Part shown: piece by piece, positions 18,171-26,893 of the stretch
How positions within the stretch are numbered: position 1 is the stretch's first letter
How the letters are laid out: the number at the start of each line of letters is the position of its first letter
NCBI GenBank assembly: GCA_934256705.1
Contig: CAKQPF010000001.1
Coordinates: forward strand, 1 to 64,000
Length of the DNA: 64,000 bases
Source of the DNA: an uncultured Prevotella sp.
GTDB lineage: Bacteria; Bacteroidota; Bacteroidia; Bacteroidales; Bacteroidaceae
Reading direction: 5' to 3'
The notes under the pieces: generated by a model
Seen by the model: only the letters and a program-made list of their open reading frames with translations
Told to the model about the DNA's origin: nothing
Databases searched by the model: none
Translations under genes and position numbers: made by a program

Positions 18171-19748
18171 TTATTCCGCGCCCAATTGCTTCAATGCACA
18201 CTTTACCACGTCGCTTTCTTCATTCCATATATGGAAATACTCCGACATATCCCAGAGGTCACGCGCCACGAGAGCCTTGAGTTGCGGACGCAGATGGAGA
18301 ATAGTGCGCTGGAGTTCGTCATCATCCTTTGGCACTACATTCTGCTTCCTGGCCTCTGAAAGGATGTCGTCGATGTAGCTTTGAGGCACCTCAAACTTGG
18401 CCTGGAAGGTGTTGAAGTCAGGATATTTCTTCTTGAGACTCTTGCGGTTCTGGTCGATAAACCTCAGGTTGGCATTGATGATGAATGACTTTGCCGACAA
18501 CTGACGATGGAAAGGAGTGTACACCGTGGTGTCGAGCGGCACGAAGAAGTCCGGCATTATGCCACCTCCGCCATAGACGGTGCGGTGCTTTCTCAGCGTG
18601 TAATACTTGAGTGAGTCGGCAAAATGTATGCTGTCAGCGCTGGTGAACTCGCCATGCTTGAACCTGTTGTCGAGGTCCTTGGCATAGGAAAGCGCATCGC
18701 CCTTGGTGAAAGGCTTCTGTATGCAGCGTCCGGAAGGAGTGTAATAATGGGCTATAGTAAGGCGGATAAGGCTGCCATCCGGCAGGTCAATCGGTCGCTG
18801 GACGAGGCCTTTGCCGTATGTACGTCGTCCTACCACTATGCCGCGGTCCTGATCCTGTATGGCTCCGCTGACGATTTCAGAGGCTGAAGCGGAGAATTCA
18901 TTGACCAATACGACTATTCTTCCGTCGAGAAGGCTGCCGTTTCCTCTTGCCCTGAACTCCTGTCTCTGCTGTGCCCTGCCCTCTGTATATACTATAAGGT
19001 CATTCTTCTGCAGCATTTCATTGAGTATAGCCACGGCTGCCTGGAGGTATCCTCCGCCGTTTTCCTCAAGGTCGAGGATAAGGTCCTTCATGCCTTGTTC
19101 CTTCAATGCCTTGACTCCTGCCATGAATTCATCGTAGGTAGTGGCTCCGAAACTGTTGATTCTGATATATCCTATCTTCGGACGTATCATGTAAATGGCG
19201 TCCAGTGACTTCACCGGAATCTTGTCGCGTGTGACGGTAAACGACAGTCTGTCCTTGATACCGGCACGCTCTATGCCGAGCACCACCTTGGTGCCTTTCG
19301 GTCCGCGTAGGCGCTTCATGATGTCTTCCCTTGCCATCTTGACTCCCGCAATGGCGGTATCATTGACTGTAATGATGCGGTCGCCGGCGAGTATGCCCAC
19401 TTTCTCTGACGGTCCGTTGGTGATTGTCTGTATGATAACGAGGGTATCGTGGTACATGTTGAACTGCACTCCGATGCCATCGAAGTTGCCTTGCAGCGGT
19501 TCGTTCATGGCTTTCACCTCCTTGGGCGTAGCGTAAGTGGAGTGCGGGTCGAGCTTTTCGAGCATTGCACGTATGCCGTCTTCGCACAGTTTCCTGCTGT
19601 CAACGCTGTCAACGTAGAGGTTTTCGATAGCCATCTGCGCTATCATCATCTTCCTGATCGGGGAGTCTTCGTCCATATTGAGGCGGAACTGCGCATTGAC
19701 AGCCATTGCCATAAGGACGGAAAGGAGAAGAAATGCTGTTCTTTTCAT
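18171..19748 (-). CDS. S41-family C-terminal processing peptidase
   Basis: 525 residues. Signal peptide 1-20 (VNAQ), PDZ domain about 82-170 (GIGVQF ... GDRIITVND), then the S41 catalytic domain with the serine motif NEFSASASE (283-291) and the catalytic Lys313 in TYGKGLVQ. A C-terminal helical part (about 430-525) is typical of Bacteroidetes CtpA. It cuts the C-termini of periplasmic proteins. Located 186 bp behind parE, separated by a family A hairpin. Confidence 0.95.
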   Translation of the reverse strand: MKRTAFLLLSVLMAMAVNAQFRLNMDEDSPIRKMMIAQMAIENLYVDSVDSRKLCEDGIRAMLEKLDPHSTYATPKEVKAMNEPLQGNFDGIGVQFNMYHDTLVIIQTITNGPSEKVGILAGDRIITVNDTAIAGVKMAREDIMKRLRGPKGTKVVLGIERAGIKDRLSFTVTRDKIPVKSLDAIYMIRPKIGYIRINSFGATTYDEFMAGVKALKEQGMKDLILDLEENGGGYLQAAVAILNEMLQKNDLIVYTEGRAQQRQEFRARGNGSLLDGRIVVLVNEFSASASEIVSGAIQDQDRGIVVGRRTYGKGLVQRPIDLPDGSLIRLTIAHYYTPSGRCIQKPFTKGDALSYAKDLDNRFKHGEFTSADSIHFADSLKYYTLRKHRTVYGGGGIMPDFFVPLDTTVYTPFHRQLSAKSFIINANLRFIDQNRKSLKKKYPDFNTFQAKFEVPQSYIDDILSEARKQNVVPKDDDELQRTILHLRPQLKALVARDLWDMSEYFHIWNEESDVVKCALKQLGAE

Positions 19749-19850
19749 TTGTTATTTGGGTGTGTGTATATACTGTAAGGGCTCTTATATATAATAAGGA
19801 GGGCGCATATATGAAACATAGGGGATGCCTATAGGGGCATGAGAGCGCTA

Positions 19851-19879
19851 TTGCCCGGTAACGCGGGCAACACAGTGGC
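19851..19879 (+). repeat. Family A hairpin repeat, copy 4
   Basis: Arms TTGCCCG/CGGGCAA, loop GTAACG, tail CACAGTGGC, between parE (stop 19935, minus) and the S41 peptidase gene. Confidence 0.85.
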
Positions 19880-19934
19880 TTCCTATCTGGACCGACCTTG
19901 GCAGCGGTTTCCCTGACCACAGCGCTGACCTGGA

Positions 19935-21893
19935 CTAATCATAGTATTTCTCTTCATCGGGAATATCTTCCTCGATGACGAGATTGTCGATGATGAAGTT
20001 CTGCCGCTCCATAGTGTTCTTGCCCATATAGTATGCCAACAGCTTCTCTACTTCATCGCTTTTATGCAGCGTCACCTGCTCAAGGCGTATGTCCGGACCT
20101 ATGAATCCGGCGAACTCATCCGGCGAAATCTCTCCCAATCCCTTGAATCGCGTTATCTCAGGGTCGGGACCCAGTTCCTTGATTGCCTGGAGACGTTCCT
20201 CATCGCTGTAGCAATATCTGGTGATATAGTCCTTCTTCTTCTCTCCCCTTTCGGTGAGCTTGTCGTCTTCGGCTACAATCACCTTCTTGTCCTTTATCTT
20301 CGTACGCTTGTTTCTTACTCGGAAAAGTGGGGTCTGGAGGACATATACGTGCCCTTTCTTGATGAGTTCGGGGAAGAACTGGAGGAAGAAAGTGATGGTA
20401 AGCAGACGTATGTGCATGCCATCCACATCGGCATCCGTGGCCACGATAACCTTGTTGTAGCGCAGTCCGTCGAGTCCATCCTCGATGTCAAGCGCCGCCT
20501 GCAGGAGGTTGAACTCTTCGTTTTCATACACCACCTTCTTTGTCAATCCGTAGGAATTGAGCGGTTTGCCACGGAGAGAGAACACGGCCTGCGTGTTTAC
20601 ATCGCGGCTCTTTGTGATACTTCCGCTCGCCGAGTCGCCCTCGGTGATGAATATGCACGACTCTTCCTTGCGGTCATTCTTGACGTCGGAGTAGTGAATG
20701 CGGCAGTCGCGCAGCTTACGGTTGTGGAGGTTAGCCTTCTTGGCACGCTCCCTTGCCAGCTTTGTCACGCCAGCCATTGCCTTTCTTTCCTTCTCGCTCT
20801 CGGTGATTTTCTGTATTATTATCTCAGCGATGTCCGGATGCCGGTGGAGGTAATTGTCCACTTCGAGCTTGACGAAGTCGCCTACATACTTGTTGACGCT
20901 GATGCCGTTGGGCGACATATTGAGCGAGCCGAGCTTGATCTTGGTCTGTGATTCGAACATAGGTTCCTCCACATTGACGGCTATTGCAGCCACGAGACCG
21001 CTTCTGATGTCGGTATATTCGAAGTTCTTGCCCGAAAATTCCTTTATTGTCTTGGCAATATGCTCCTTGAATGCGGACTGATGCGTACCGCCCTGCGTGG
21101 TGTGCTGGCCGTTGACGAAGGAATGATATTCCTCTCCATACTGGTTAGTATGCGTGAAAGCTATCTCGATGTCTTCGCCTTTGACGTGTATTATCGGGTA
21201 AAGGGCATCCGTCGTCATGGTATCCTTCAGCAGATCCTCCAGACCGTTGCGTGAGAGGATGCGCCTTCCGTTATACATGATGGCGAGTCCGGTGTTGAGA
21301 TAGGTATAGTTGCGGAGCATTGTCTCCACGATGTCATTGTGGAATGAGTAGTTCTTGAAGAGCGTAGCATCCGGCTCAAAGTAGATGTATGTGCCGGTTT
21401 CATCCTCCGTAGGCTCAGTGGTGTCGCTGATGATGATGCCTTTCTCAAACTTTGCCGTGCGCACCTGTCCGTCACGATAGGAACGCACCTCGAAGTGAGT
21501 GCTGAGGAAGTTGACAGCCTTGATGCCCACGCCGTTCATTCCCACGGACTTCTTGAAGGCCTTTGAGTCATATTTACCTCCGGTGTTGAGCTGGCTTACG
21601 GCTTCTATCATCTTTCCCTGCGGTATTCCTCTGCCGTAGTCTCGCAGGCTGACAGCCTTGTTGTCGATGATATCCACCTCAATGCGCTTTCCTGCATTCA
21701 TTCGGAATTCGTCGATGGAATTGTCGATAGCCTCCTTCAGGAGCACATAGATACCGTCCTCGGAGTTTGTTCCGTCTCCGAGGCGACCGATATACATTCC
21801 CGGCCTTGTGCGGATATGGTCCACGTCACTGAGGTGGGTGATGTTGTCGTCGTTATATTCTACTTGTGGGGTTTCTATTTTTTCTTCTGACAT
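19935..21893 (-). CDS. parE: DNA topoisomerase IV subunit B
   Basis: 652 residues. GHKL ATPase with EAIDNSIDE (about 54-62) and GRGIPQG, transducer domain, then the TOPRIM domain with EGDSASG and the metal-binding DADVDG. With ParC it unlinks daughter chromosomes. The start [10 protein letters not shown] matches ParE of relatives; an upstream in-frame Met at 22007 would add 38 residues encoded by two family A hairpins and is rejected. ParE rather than GyrB is chosen from the N-terminal text and the short C-terminus without the GyrB insert; moderately sure. parC is not in the window. Confidence 0.9.
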   Translation of the reverse strand: MSEEKIETPQVEYNDDNITHLSDVDHIRTRPGMYIGRLGDGTNSEDGIYVLLKEAIDNSIDEFRMNAGKRIEVDIIDNKAVSLRDYGRGIPQGKMIEAVSQLNTGGKYDSKAFKKSVGMNGVGIKAVNFLSTHFEVRSYRDGQVRTAKFEKGIIISDTTEPTEDETGTYIYFEPDATLFKNYSFHNDIVETMLRNYTYLNTGLAIMYNGRRILSRNGLEDLLKDTMTTDALYPIIHVKGEDIEIAFTHTNQYGEEYHSFVNGQHTTQGGTHQSAFKEHIAKTIKEFSGKNFEYTDIRSGLVAAIAVNVEEPMFESQTKIKLGSLNMSPNGISVNKYVGDFVKLEVDNYLHRHPDIAEIIIQKITESEKERKAMAGVTKLARERAKKANLHNRKLRDCRIHYSDVKNDRKEESCIFITEGDSASGSITKSRDVNTQAVFSLRGKPLNSYGLTKKVVYENEEFNLLQAALDIEDGLDGLRYNKVIVATDADVDGMHIRLLTITFFLQFFPELIKKGHVYVLQTPLFRVRNKRTKIKDKKVIVAEDDKLTERGEKKKDYITRYCYSDEERLQAIKELGPDPEITRFKGLGEISPDEFAGFIGPDIRLEQVTLHKSDEVEKLLAYYMGKNTMERQNFIIDNLVIEEDIPDEEKYYD

Positions 21894-21929
21894 ATCGGGG
21901 ATGGTTGTTGGGATTTGGGGAGGGGGAAA

Positions 21930-22014
21930 CCAGCCGGTAACGCGGCTGGCACAGTGGCGGACTGTCGGTCTTCGGGGGCGGGAACCTGCCGGTAACGCGG
22001 CTGGCACAGTGGCG
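21930..22014 (+). repeat. Family A hairpin repeats, copies 5 and 6 in tandem
   Basis: Copy 5 (21930-21960): arms CCAGCCG/CGGCTGG. Copy 6 (21985-22014): CCTGCCG/CGGCTGG with one mismatch. Both have GTAACG and CACAGTGGCGG, and are followed by the same ACTGTCGGT-TTCGGGG text, so a roughly 57-bp unit is duplicated in the parE leader. Confidence 0.85.
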
Positions 22015-22078
22015 GACTGTCGGTATTCGGGGCTGCTTTGCTACCGAAAACCTACAACCTACAACCCAAAACCAATGA

Positions 22079-23224
22079 TTAAAGGATTGCTTTATAGCTG
22101 CGGAGGCGCTTTGTTTCCTCAGCATCAAAGTATGACCACTGGTCGAGCACACCGCTGTTGGTCTCCATCATAGGGAGGGCGAGCGCCTTCTCGAAGCCAT
22201 ATTTCTGATACCATCTGATGAGGTCGCAGAACACGAGCGAGTTGGCACCCTTGGTGCGGTATTCCGGAAGGATGCCTACCAGGAGGAGATCGACCGTCTT
22301 TGTCTTGTGGAACTTGAGTGCGCGTAGCAGGTGATACCATCCGAACGGCAGGAGCTTGCCGTCCTTCGTCTTCTGGAGAGCCTCCGAGAAACTCGGGAAA
22401 CTGACACCGAAACCTACCATTTCACCGCCTTTGTTGTCGTCAGTCACGATGGTGATAAGGTTGAGGTCTGCGAGGGCGACATAGTTCTTGACGAGGTCAT
22501 CCACCTGATTGTCGTCGAGACGTGAGAATCCGTAGAGGTGTCCGTAGCATTCATTGAGTATCTCGAAGAATCGCCTTCCGTAGCCTTCCTTGAGCAACTG
22601 GTGGCGTGTCATCTTGCGGGCATGGAGGTTATAGCGTTTCTCTATCATGCCAGCCACCTTGAGCATCTTCTCCGGAATGGCATCCGGCACGGTGATGGAG
22701 AGCATTACCCAGTCGTTGTCCTTGGCAAACTCGCCCATCTGCTCCATGTGCTTCGGGTAATAGGCGTAGTTATGGTTGGCGTGCATGGAGGCGAGAGAGT
22801 CGAATCCCTTGACGAGCATTCCCTCCCTGTCCATGTCGGTAAAGCCCATCGGACCGATGATATTGTCCATACCATGCTTGCGTCCGTAGTCCTTCACGGT
22901 GTCGATGAGCGCCTTTGACACCTCGATGTCATCTATGAAATCGAAGAAACCGAAGCGCACCGCCTTGGTGTTCCATTGCTCGTTGGCGCGCTTGTTGATG
23001 ATGGCTGCCACTCTTCCCACGGGTTTTCCATCACGGAAAGCCATGTAATACTCAGCATCACAGAAGGCGAGTGCCGGATTCTGCCTGGCTTCGAGCGTAC
23101 CCATCTCGCCCATGAAGATGTAAGGGACTGCATAAGGGTCACCCTTGTAGAGGTCGGTACGGAAGTCAATGAACTGTTTCAGTCCTTTCTTGTCGGAGAT
23201 CTTTCGGATTTCTATCTTTGACAT
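22079..23224 (-). CDS. GNAT-fold N-acetyltransferase-like protein
   Basis: 381 residues. Start chosen at MSKIEIRK (23224); a longer frame exists but lacks support. The N-terminal half (FRTDLYKGDPYAVPY, MGTLEARQNPALAF, YMAFRDGKPVGRVAAIIN) and the C-terminal half (LLVGILPEYRTKGANSLVF, ETNSGVLDQW) fit a large family of YghO/GNAT-like proteins common in Bacteroidetes. The acceptor is unknown. Own promoter at 23377-23408; 185 bp upstream of parE. Confidence 0.8.
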   Translation of the reverse strand: MSKIEIRKISDKKGLKQFIDFRTDLYKGDPYAVPYIFMGEMGTLEARQNPALAFCDAEYYMAFRDGKPVGRVAAIINKRANEQWNTKAVRFGFFDFIDDIEVSKALIDTVKDYGRKHGMDNIIGPMGFTDMDREGMLVKGFDSLASMHANHNYAYYPKHMEQMGEFAKDNDWVMLSITVPDAIPEKMLKVAGMIEKRYNLHARKMTRHQLLKEGYGRRFFEILNECYGHLYGFSRLDDNQVDDLVKNYVALADLNLITIVTDDNKGGEMVGFGVSFPSFSEALQKTKDGKLLPFGWYHLLRALKFHKTKTVDLLLVGILPEYRTKGANSLVFCDLIRWYQKYGFEKALALPMMETNSGVLDQWSYFDAEETKRLRSYKAIL

Positions 23225-23376
23225 TAGCGTTTTATTCTCAGTTAAAATGATTATCGGAGCAGCGGAATTGCATCTGGAAAACCGTCGGAAATATATGTCG
23301 GAAAACAATTATCCATTGATTTTCAGATATAAATCCCATTGTCATCGTCATGTGTTTTCATTCTGCATCCATCGTG

Positions 23377-23408
23377 CAAAGTTACTAAAAATCCTCTTGC
23401 TGAGCAAA
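23377..23408 (-). promoter_or_regulatory. Promoter of the GNAT-like gene
   Basis: On the minus strand TTTG (23405-23408), 20 nt, TAACTTTG (23377-23384) then CAC. About 155 nt leader. Confidence 0.7.
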
Positions 23409-23446
23409 AAAATCACGATTATTCGGGGTATTCGGGAAAAAAAAGT

Positions 23447-23454
23447 TACCTTTG
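23447..23454 (+). promoter_or_regulatory. -7 box upstream of the GH3 gene
   Basis: TACCTTTG followed by CAC, 81 nt before the GH3 start. The -33 region (around 23424) is a weak match. The divergent promoter of the GNAT-like gene lies 40-70 bp away. Confidence 0.6.
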
Positions 23455-23535
23455 CACCTGTATTCCCTCATTTTATGAGGTGGAAACTACCTGCTGACTA
23501 CACTGCAGACCACAAACTAACCAACCAACAAAGCA

Positions 23536-26109
23536 ATGAAACTACAAACCATCCTTATCGCAGCGGCGCTGTCACTCTCATGCGGAGTGAAGGCGCAGAC
23601 CATGCTGCCGTACAACAATCCGCAGCTTTCCGCCGAAGAAAGGGCGAAAGACCTGTGCTCAAGACTCACACTGGAAGAGAAAGCCAAACTGATGATGGAC
23701 CGCTCGCAGGAGATAAAGCGACTCGGCATCAACAGGTTCGAATGGTGGAACGAAGCGCTGCACGGAGTGGGACGCAACGGCACCGCGACCGTTTTCCCCA
23801 TCACCATGTGCATGGCAAGCTCATGGAACGACGCCCTGCTGCTCGACGTATTCACCAGCATAAGCGACGAACTGCGTGCCAAGAACACCGCTGCAAGGAA
23901 GAGCAACACGCTTGCACGCTATCGCGGCAACTCGGTATGGACTCCAAACATCAACATCTTCCGTGACCCGAGATGGGGACGAGGACAGGAGACATACGGC
24001 GAAGACCCGTATCTCACCACGAAGATGGGACTCGCCGTGGTGCGCGGACTGCAAGGTCCGGAGGGGTCGAAATACTATAAGAACCTCGCTTGCGCAAAGC
24101 ATTTCGCCATACATAGCGGACCGGAATGGAACCGCCATTCTTTCAATGTGGAGAACATCCCGGCGCGCGACCTTTGGGAGACGTATCTTCCTGCATTCAA
24201 AGCGCTTGTGGAAGAGGGCAACGTGAGAGAGGTGATGTGCGCCTACCAGCGATGGGACGGCGACCCTTGCTGCGGCAGCAACAAGCTACTCAGGCAGATA
24301 CTGAGGGATGAATGGAAATTTGACGGACTCGTAGTAAGCGACTGCGGCGCGATAAACGACTTCTACATACCCGGCAGACACGAGGTAAGCCCTAATGCCC
24401 AGGCTGCTTCCGCTAAGGCTGTGCTGGCTGGTACGGACGTGGAATGCGGTTCGGTGTACAACAAGCTCCCACAAGCCGTAAAGGAAGGACTTATCACTGA
24501 GGCACAGATAGATGAGAGCGTGGTGAAACTTCTTGCCGCCCGCTTCTCGTTGGGCGACTTTGATGACGACTCTTTAGTGGAGTGGACCAAGATTCCGGAG
24601 TCTGTCATAGCGTGCCAAAAGCATAAGAATCAGGCACTGGAAATGGCGCGCCAGGGCATCATTCTCTTGCAAAACAGAAACAGCGTACTGCCTCTCAGCA
24701 AGGATGCTAAAGTGGCTGTGGTGGGTCCTAACGCTGACAATGAGATGATGATGTGGGGCAACTACAATGGTTTCCCTACCGAGACGACGACCATCTACGA
24801 AGGCATAAAGGCGCTATGTCCTTCTGCCGTGCTGATAAGCGGCGCTGGACTGTGTCATAATGAGGTGATGGAGAGCTGTTTCCCTGAAATATTCTCCGCT
24901 GACGGTGAGCAGGGAATGGTGGGCACTTACTGGAACAACACTGAGATGAAGGGCGACAGCGTCACTTCTGCGAGATACTCCACCCCTATCAATCTCAACA
25001 ACGGCGGCGCGACGGTGTTCGCTCCCGGTGTCGAACTGGAGCATTTCTCTGCTCGCTATGAGGGCGTGTTCCGTCCGAAGAAGTCGGAGAGGCTGACCGT
25101 CACCTGCAATGCTGACGACCGTATGCGCGTCATCATCGGGGGCGATACCATCTGTGATGTGTGGAAAACTCGTGAGAAAGTGAACCTCTGGAGCGGTGAC
25201 ATCAAGGTGAAAAAGGGTAAGGAATACCCTGTAATAGTGGAGTATATGCAGGGCGAAAACTATGCCGCCTTGCAGTTTGACATTGCCCGAAAGGTGGTGA
25301 CAACGCCTGAAGATATGGTGAGAAAGACTGCTGGCTACGACTATGTGGTATTCTGCGGCGGCATATCCCCACAGCTCGAAGGCGAAGAGATGAAAGTCAA
25401 TGAAGAGGGATTCAAGGGCGGCGACCGCACGAGCATCGAACTGCCTAAATCACAGCGCGAGATGGTGAAGGCTCTGGCGGAGGCAGGACGCGAGGTAATC
25501 TTCGTCAACTGCTCCGGTTCGGCAGTGGCTCTCACTCCCGAAGCGGCTCGCTGCAACGCTATGCTTCAGGCTTGGTATGGGGGCGAGAAGGGCGGCCAGG
25601 CACTGGGAGAGATACTCTTCGGCGACGTCAATCCGAGCGGTAAACTGCCTATTACATTCTATAAAGACGACTCGCAGTTGCCTGATTTCCTCGACTACAC
25701 GATGAAGAACCGCACTTATCGCTACTTCTCAGGTACGCCTCTCTGGGCTTTCGGTCATGGTCTCTCCTACTCCACCTTTGAGATTTCTTCTCCTCGCTAC
25801 GACAAGAAGAAGGGCTTGCTGACCGTCACGGTGGAGAACACCGGCAAGAGGGACGGCGATGAAGTGGTGCAGGTATATCTCCGTCGTCCTGATGATGCCG
25901 AAGGTCCTGTCAAGACGCTCCGTGCCTTCAAGCGTGTTTCCCTCAAAGCTGGCGCCAAGAGCGTGGTGGAGATTCCTTTCTCACGCCAGCAATTCGAGTG
26001 GTGGGACAAGGAAAGCAACACCGTGCGCCCAATCTCAGGCAAGTATTTAATGCTCATCGGAACGGCTTCGGATGACAGCAAGATGAAAAAGGTACGCATT
26101 GCTTTATGA
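23536..26109 (+). CDS. Secreted glycoside hydrolase family 3 with inserted PA14 domain
   Basis: 857 residues. Signal peptide 1-20 (GVKAQ). GH3 TIM-barrel domain about 30-345 with the nucleophile Asp269 in GLVVSDCGA and the substrate-site motif KHF (188-190). The second GH3 domain begins near 365 and is interrupted by a PA14 beta domain (about 455-585), which usually adds substrate-binding loops. A fibronectin III-like domain closes the protein (about 770-850). SDC at the nucleophile and WWNEALHGVGRNG are typical of beta-xylosidase/arabinosidase-type members, but beta-glucosidase is possible. It stands alone with its own promoter; no SusC/SusD is linked. Its coding text is clearly GC-richer than its flanks. 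Confidence 0.92.
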   Translation: MKLQTILIAAALSLSCGVKAQTMLPYNNPQLSAEERAKDLCSRLTLEEKAKLMMDRSQEIKRLGINRFEWWNEALHGVGRNGTATVFPITMCMASSWNDALLLDVFTSISDELRAKNTAARKSNTLARYRGNSVWTPNINIFRDPRWGRGQETYGEDPYLTTKMGLAVVRGLQGPEGSKYYKNLACAKHFAIHSGPEWNRHSFNVENIPARDLWETYLPAFKALVEEGNVREVMCAYQRWDGDPCCGSNKLLRQILRDEWKFDGLVVSDCGAINDFYIPGRHEVSPNAQAASAKAVLAGTDVECGSVYNKLPQAVKEGLITEAQIDESVVKLLAARFSLGDFDDDSLVEWTKIPESVIACQKHKNQALEMARQGIILLQNRNSVLPLSKDAKVAVVGPNADNEMMMWGNYNGFPTETTTIYEGIKALCPSAVLISGAGLCHNEVMESCFPEIFSADGEQGMVGTYWNNTEMKGDSVTSARYSTPINLNNGGATVFAPGVELEHFSARYEGVFRPKKSERLTVTCNADDRMRVIIGGDTICDVWKTREKVNLWSGDIKVKKGKEYPVIVEYMQGENYAALQFDIARKVVTTPEDMVRKTAGYDYVVFCGGISPQLEGEEMKVNEEGFKGGDRTSIELPKSQREMVKALAEAGREVIFVNCSGSAVALTPEAARCNAMLQAWYGGEKGGQALGEILFGDVNPSGKLPITFYKDDSQLPDFLDYTMKNRTYRYFSGTPLWAFGHGLSYSTFEISSPRYDKKKGLLTVTVENTGKRDGDEVVQVYLRRPDDAEGPVKTLRAFKRVSLKAGAKSVVEIPFSRQQFEWWDKESNTVRPISGKYLMLIGTASDDSKMKKVRIAL

Positions 26110-26126
26110 AGTGACTTTGTGTTCAG

Positions 26127-26217
26127 CTTGCAATAGCATAGATATTACCTTGCAATAGCATAGTTATTACCTCGTAAAAGCATAGCTTTTAGGGGCTAAA
26201 AGCTATGCTATTGCAAG
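26127..26217. repeat. 22-bp-unit repeat array (family B), copy 3
   Basis: Two 22-bp units (AGCATAGATATTACCTTGC type) followed by a terminal palindrome whose arms, AGCATAGCTTTTAG and CTAAAAGCTATGCT, surround GGG and extend to TATTGCAAG. Nearly the same text with three units is at 37143-37255, and homology continues into both flanks. Confidence 0.85.
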
Positions 26218-26291
26218 ACTTTGATTTTCAGACAGTTCCAGTGGCGATATTTTATCCCAGTGTGGATAGTTGATGCGGTTGCTGGTATAAT

Positions 26292-26491
26292 GCGGGCTGA
26301 AAGCCCAAAAAGCTCGTAGCCCAGGGCAACGCCCTGGGTCTAACCATGGACAACATCAACGCCCTGAAAGGGCAAAAGCACAACTAACCCACTGTGTTTT
26401 AATGCTTTTGCCCTTTCAGGGCGAGTAAATCATTCATCGTAAAAACCCAGGGTGTTGCCCTGGGCTATGTGCTGTTGGGCTTTCAGCCCGC
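26292..26491. repeat. Diverged palindromic element related to the 244-bp MITE
   Basis: Ends are inverted: GCGGGCTGAAAGCCC and GGGCTTTCAGCCCGC. Inside are AGCCCAGGGCAACGCCCTGGG, ACGCCCTGAAAGGGCAAAAG and their inverted partners, matching the inside of the MITE copies at 37.4 and 44.8 kb but with many changes and without the CGAACTGTACGG ends. Confidence 0.7.
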
Positions 26492-26724
26492 CGTGTGCTT
26501 TGGGAATAATCCGTGAGAATGCCGTCTGCCGTTTCCATCTGCGTCTGGTAAATGGTCGTGTGCCTTAGGAATATCCGTGAAAATCCATGCGCCTTGGCGC
26601 ACATAATCCGAAACGACAAAATAAAAAATCCGTGAAAGAACAGATCCGTCGCATCAGTGATATCCGTGATTCTCTTTGAACGCTTGTGGTCGTCGCATAG
26701 CGAGGAGCACATTATTACAGAAGA

Positions 26725-26776
26725 TATATATAGCTCCATACGTATGCTCATGAGCACTCGTATGGAGCTATATATA
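26725..26776. repeat. Perfect 18-bp inverted repeat with palindromic loop
   Basis: Arms TATATATAGCTCCATACG and CGTATGGAGCTATATATA are exact complements; the 16-nt loop itself contains the palindrome TGCTCATGAGCA. It could form a cruciform or a double hairpin in RNA. Confidence 0.85.
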
Positions 26777-26778
26777 TG

Positions 26779-26872
26779 GCACTGTCTTCCTGACATCTGT
26801 CAGCGAGCGGGCGTAACCCGAGACTTCATCTCCGGGTTACGCCCGCTTTACTTGGTATTGTCTTCCAGACAC
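26779..26872. repeat. Family D palindrome, diverged copy
   Basis: CACTGTCTTCCTGACA at the left and ATTGTCTTCCAGACA at the right, with GTAACCCGAGA / TCTCCGGGTTAC as an inner hairpin. Lies behind the NUC nuclease stop. Confidence 0.6.
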
Positions 26873-26893
26873 GGTTGTGGTCTGGTGGCTTGC

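Larger units (their letters stand above)
26110..26893. repeat. Repeat island 1 between GH3 and the NUC nuclease gene
   Basis: Nearly 800 bp made of repeats in this order: 22-bp-unit array (26127-26217), a diverged palindromic element related to the 244-bp MITE (26292-26491), degenerate CCGTGAAA text (26500-26625), a block shared with 44630-44720 (26629-26720), a strong cruciform (26725-26776) and a diverged family D palindrome (26779-26872). Short frames through it, such as 26434-26796 and 26657-27154, are not genes. Confidence 0.75.

Noticed and set aside
19749..19934. Missing coaD between parE and the S41 peptidase
   Set aside because: I recall coaD at this place in Bacteroides, but cannot verify it; here there are only 186 bp with a family A hairpin, and no remnant is seen.
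21894..22007. 38-residue N-terminal extension of ParE
   Set aside because: Encoded by two family A hairpins; ParE of relatives begins at MSEEK.
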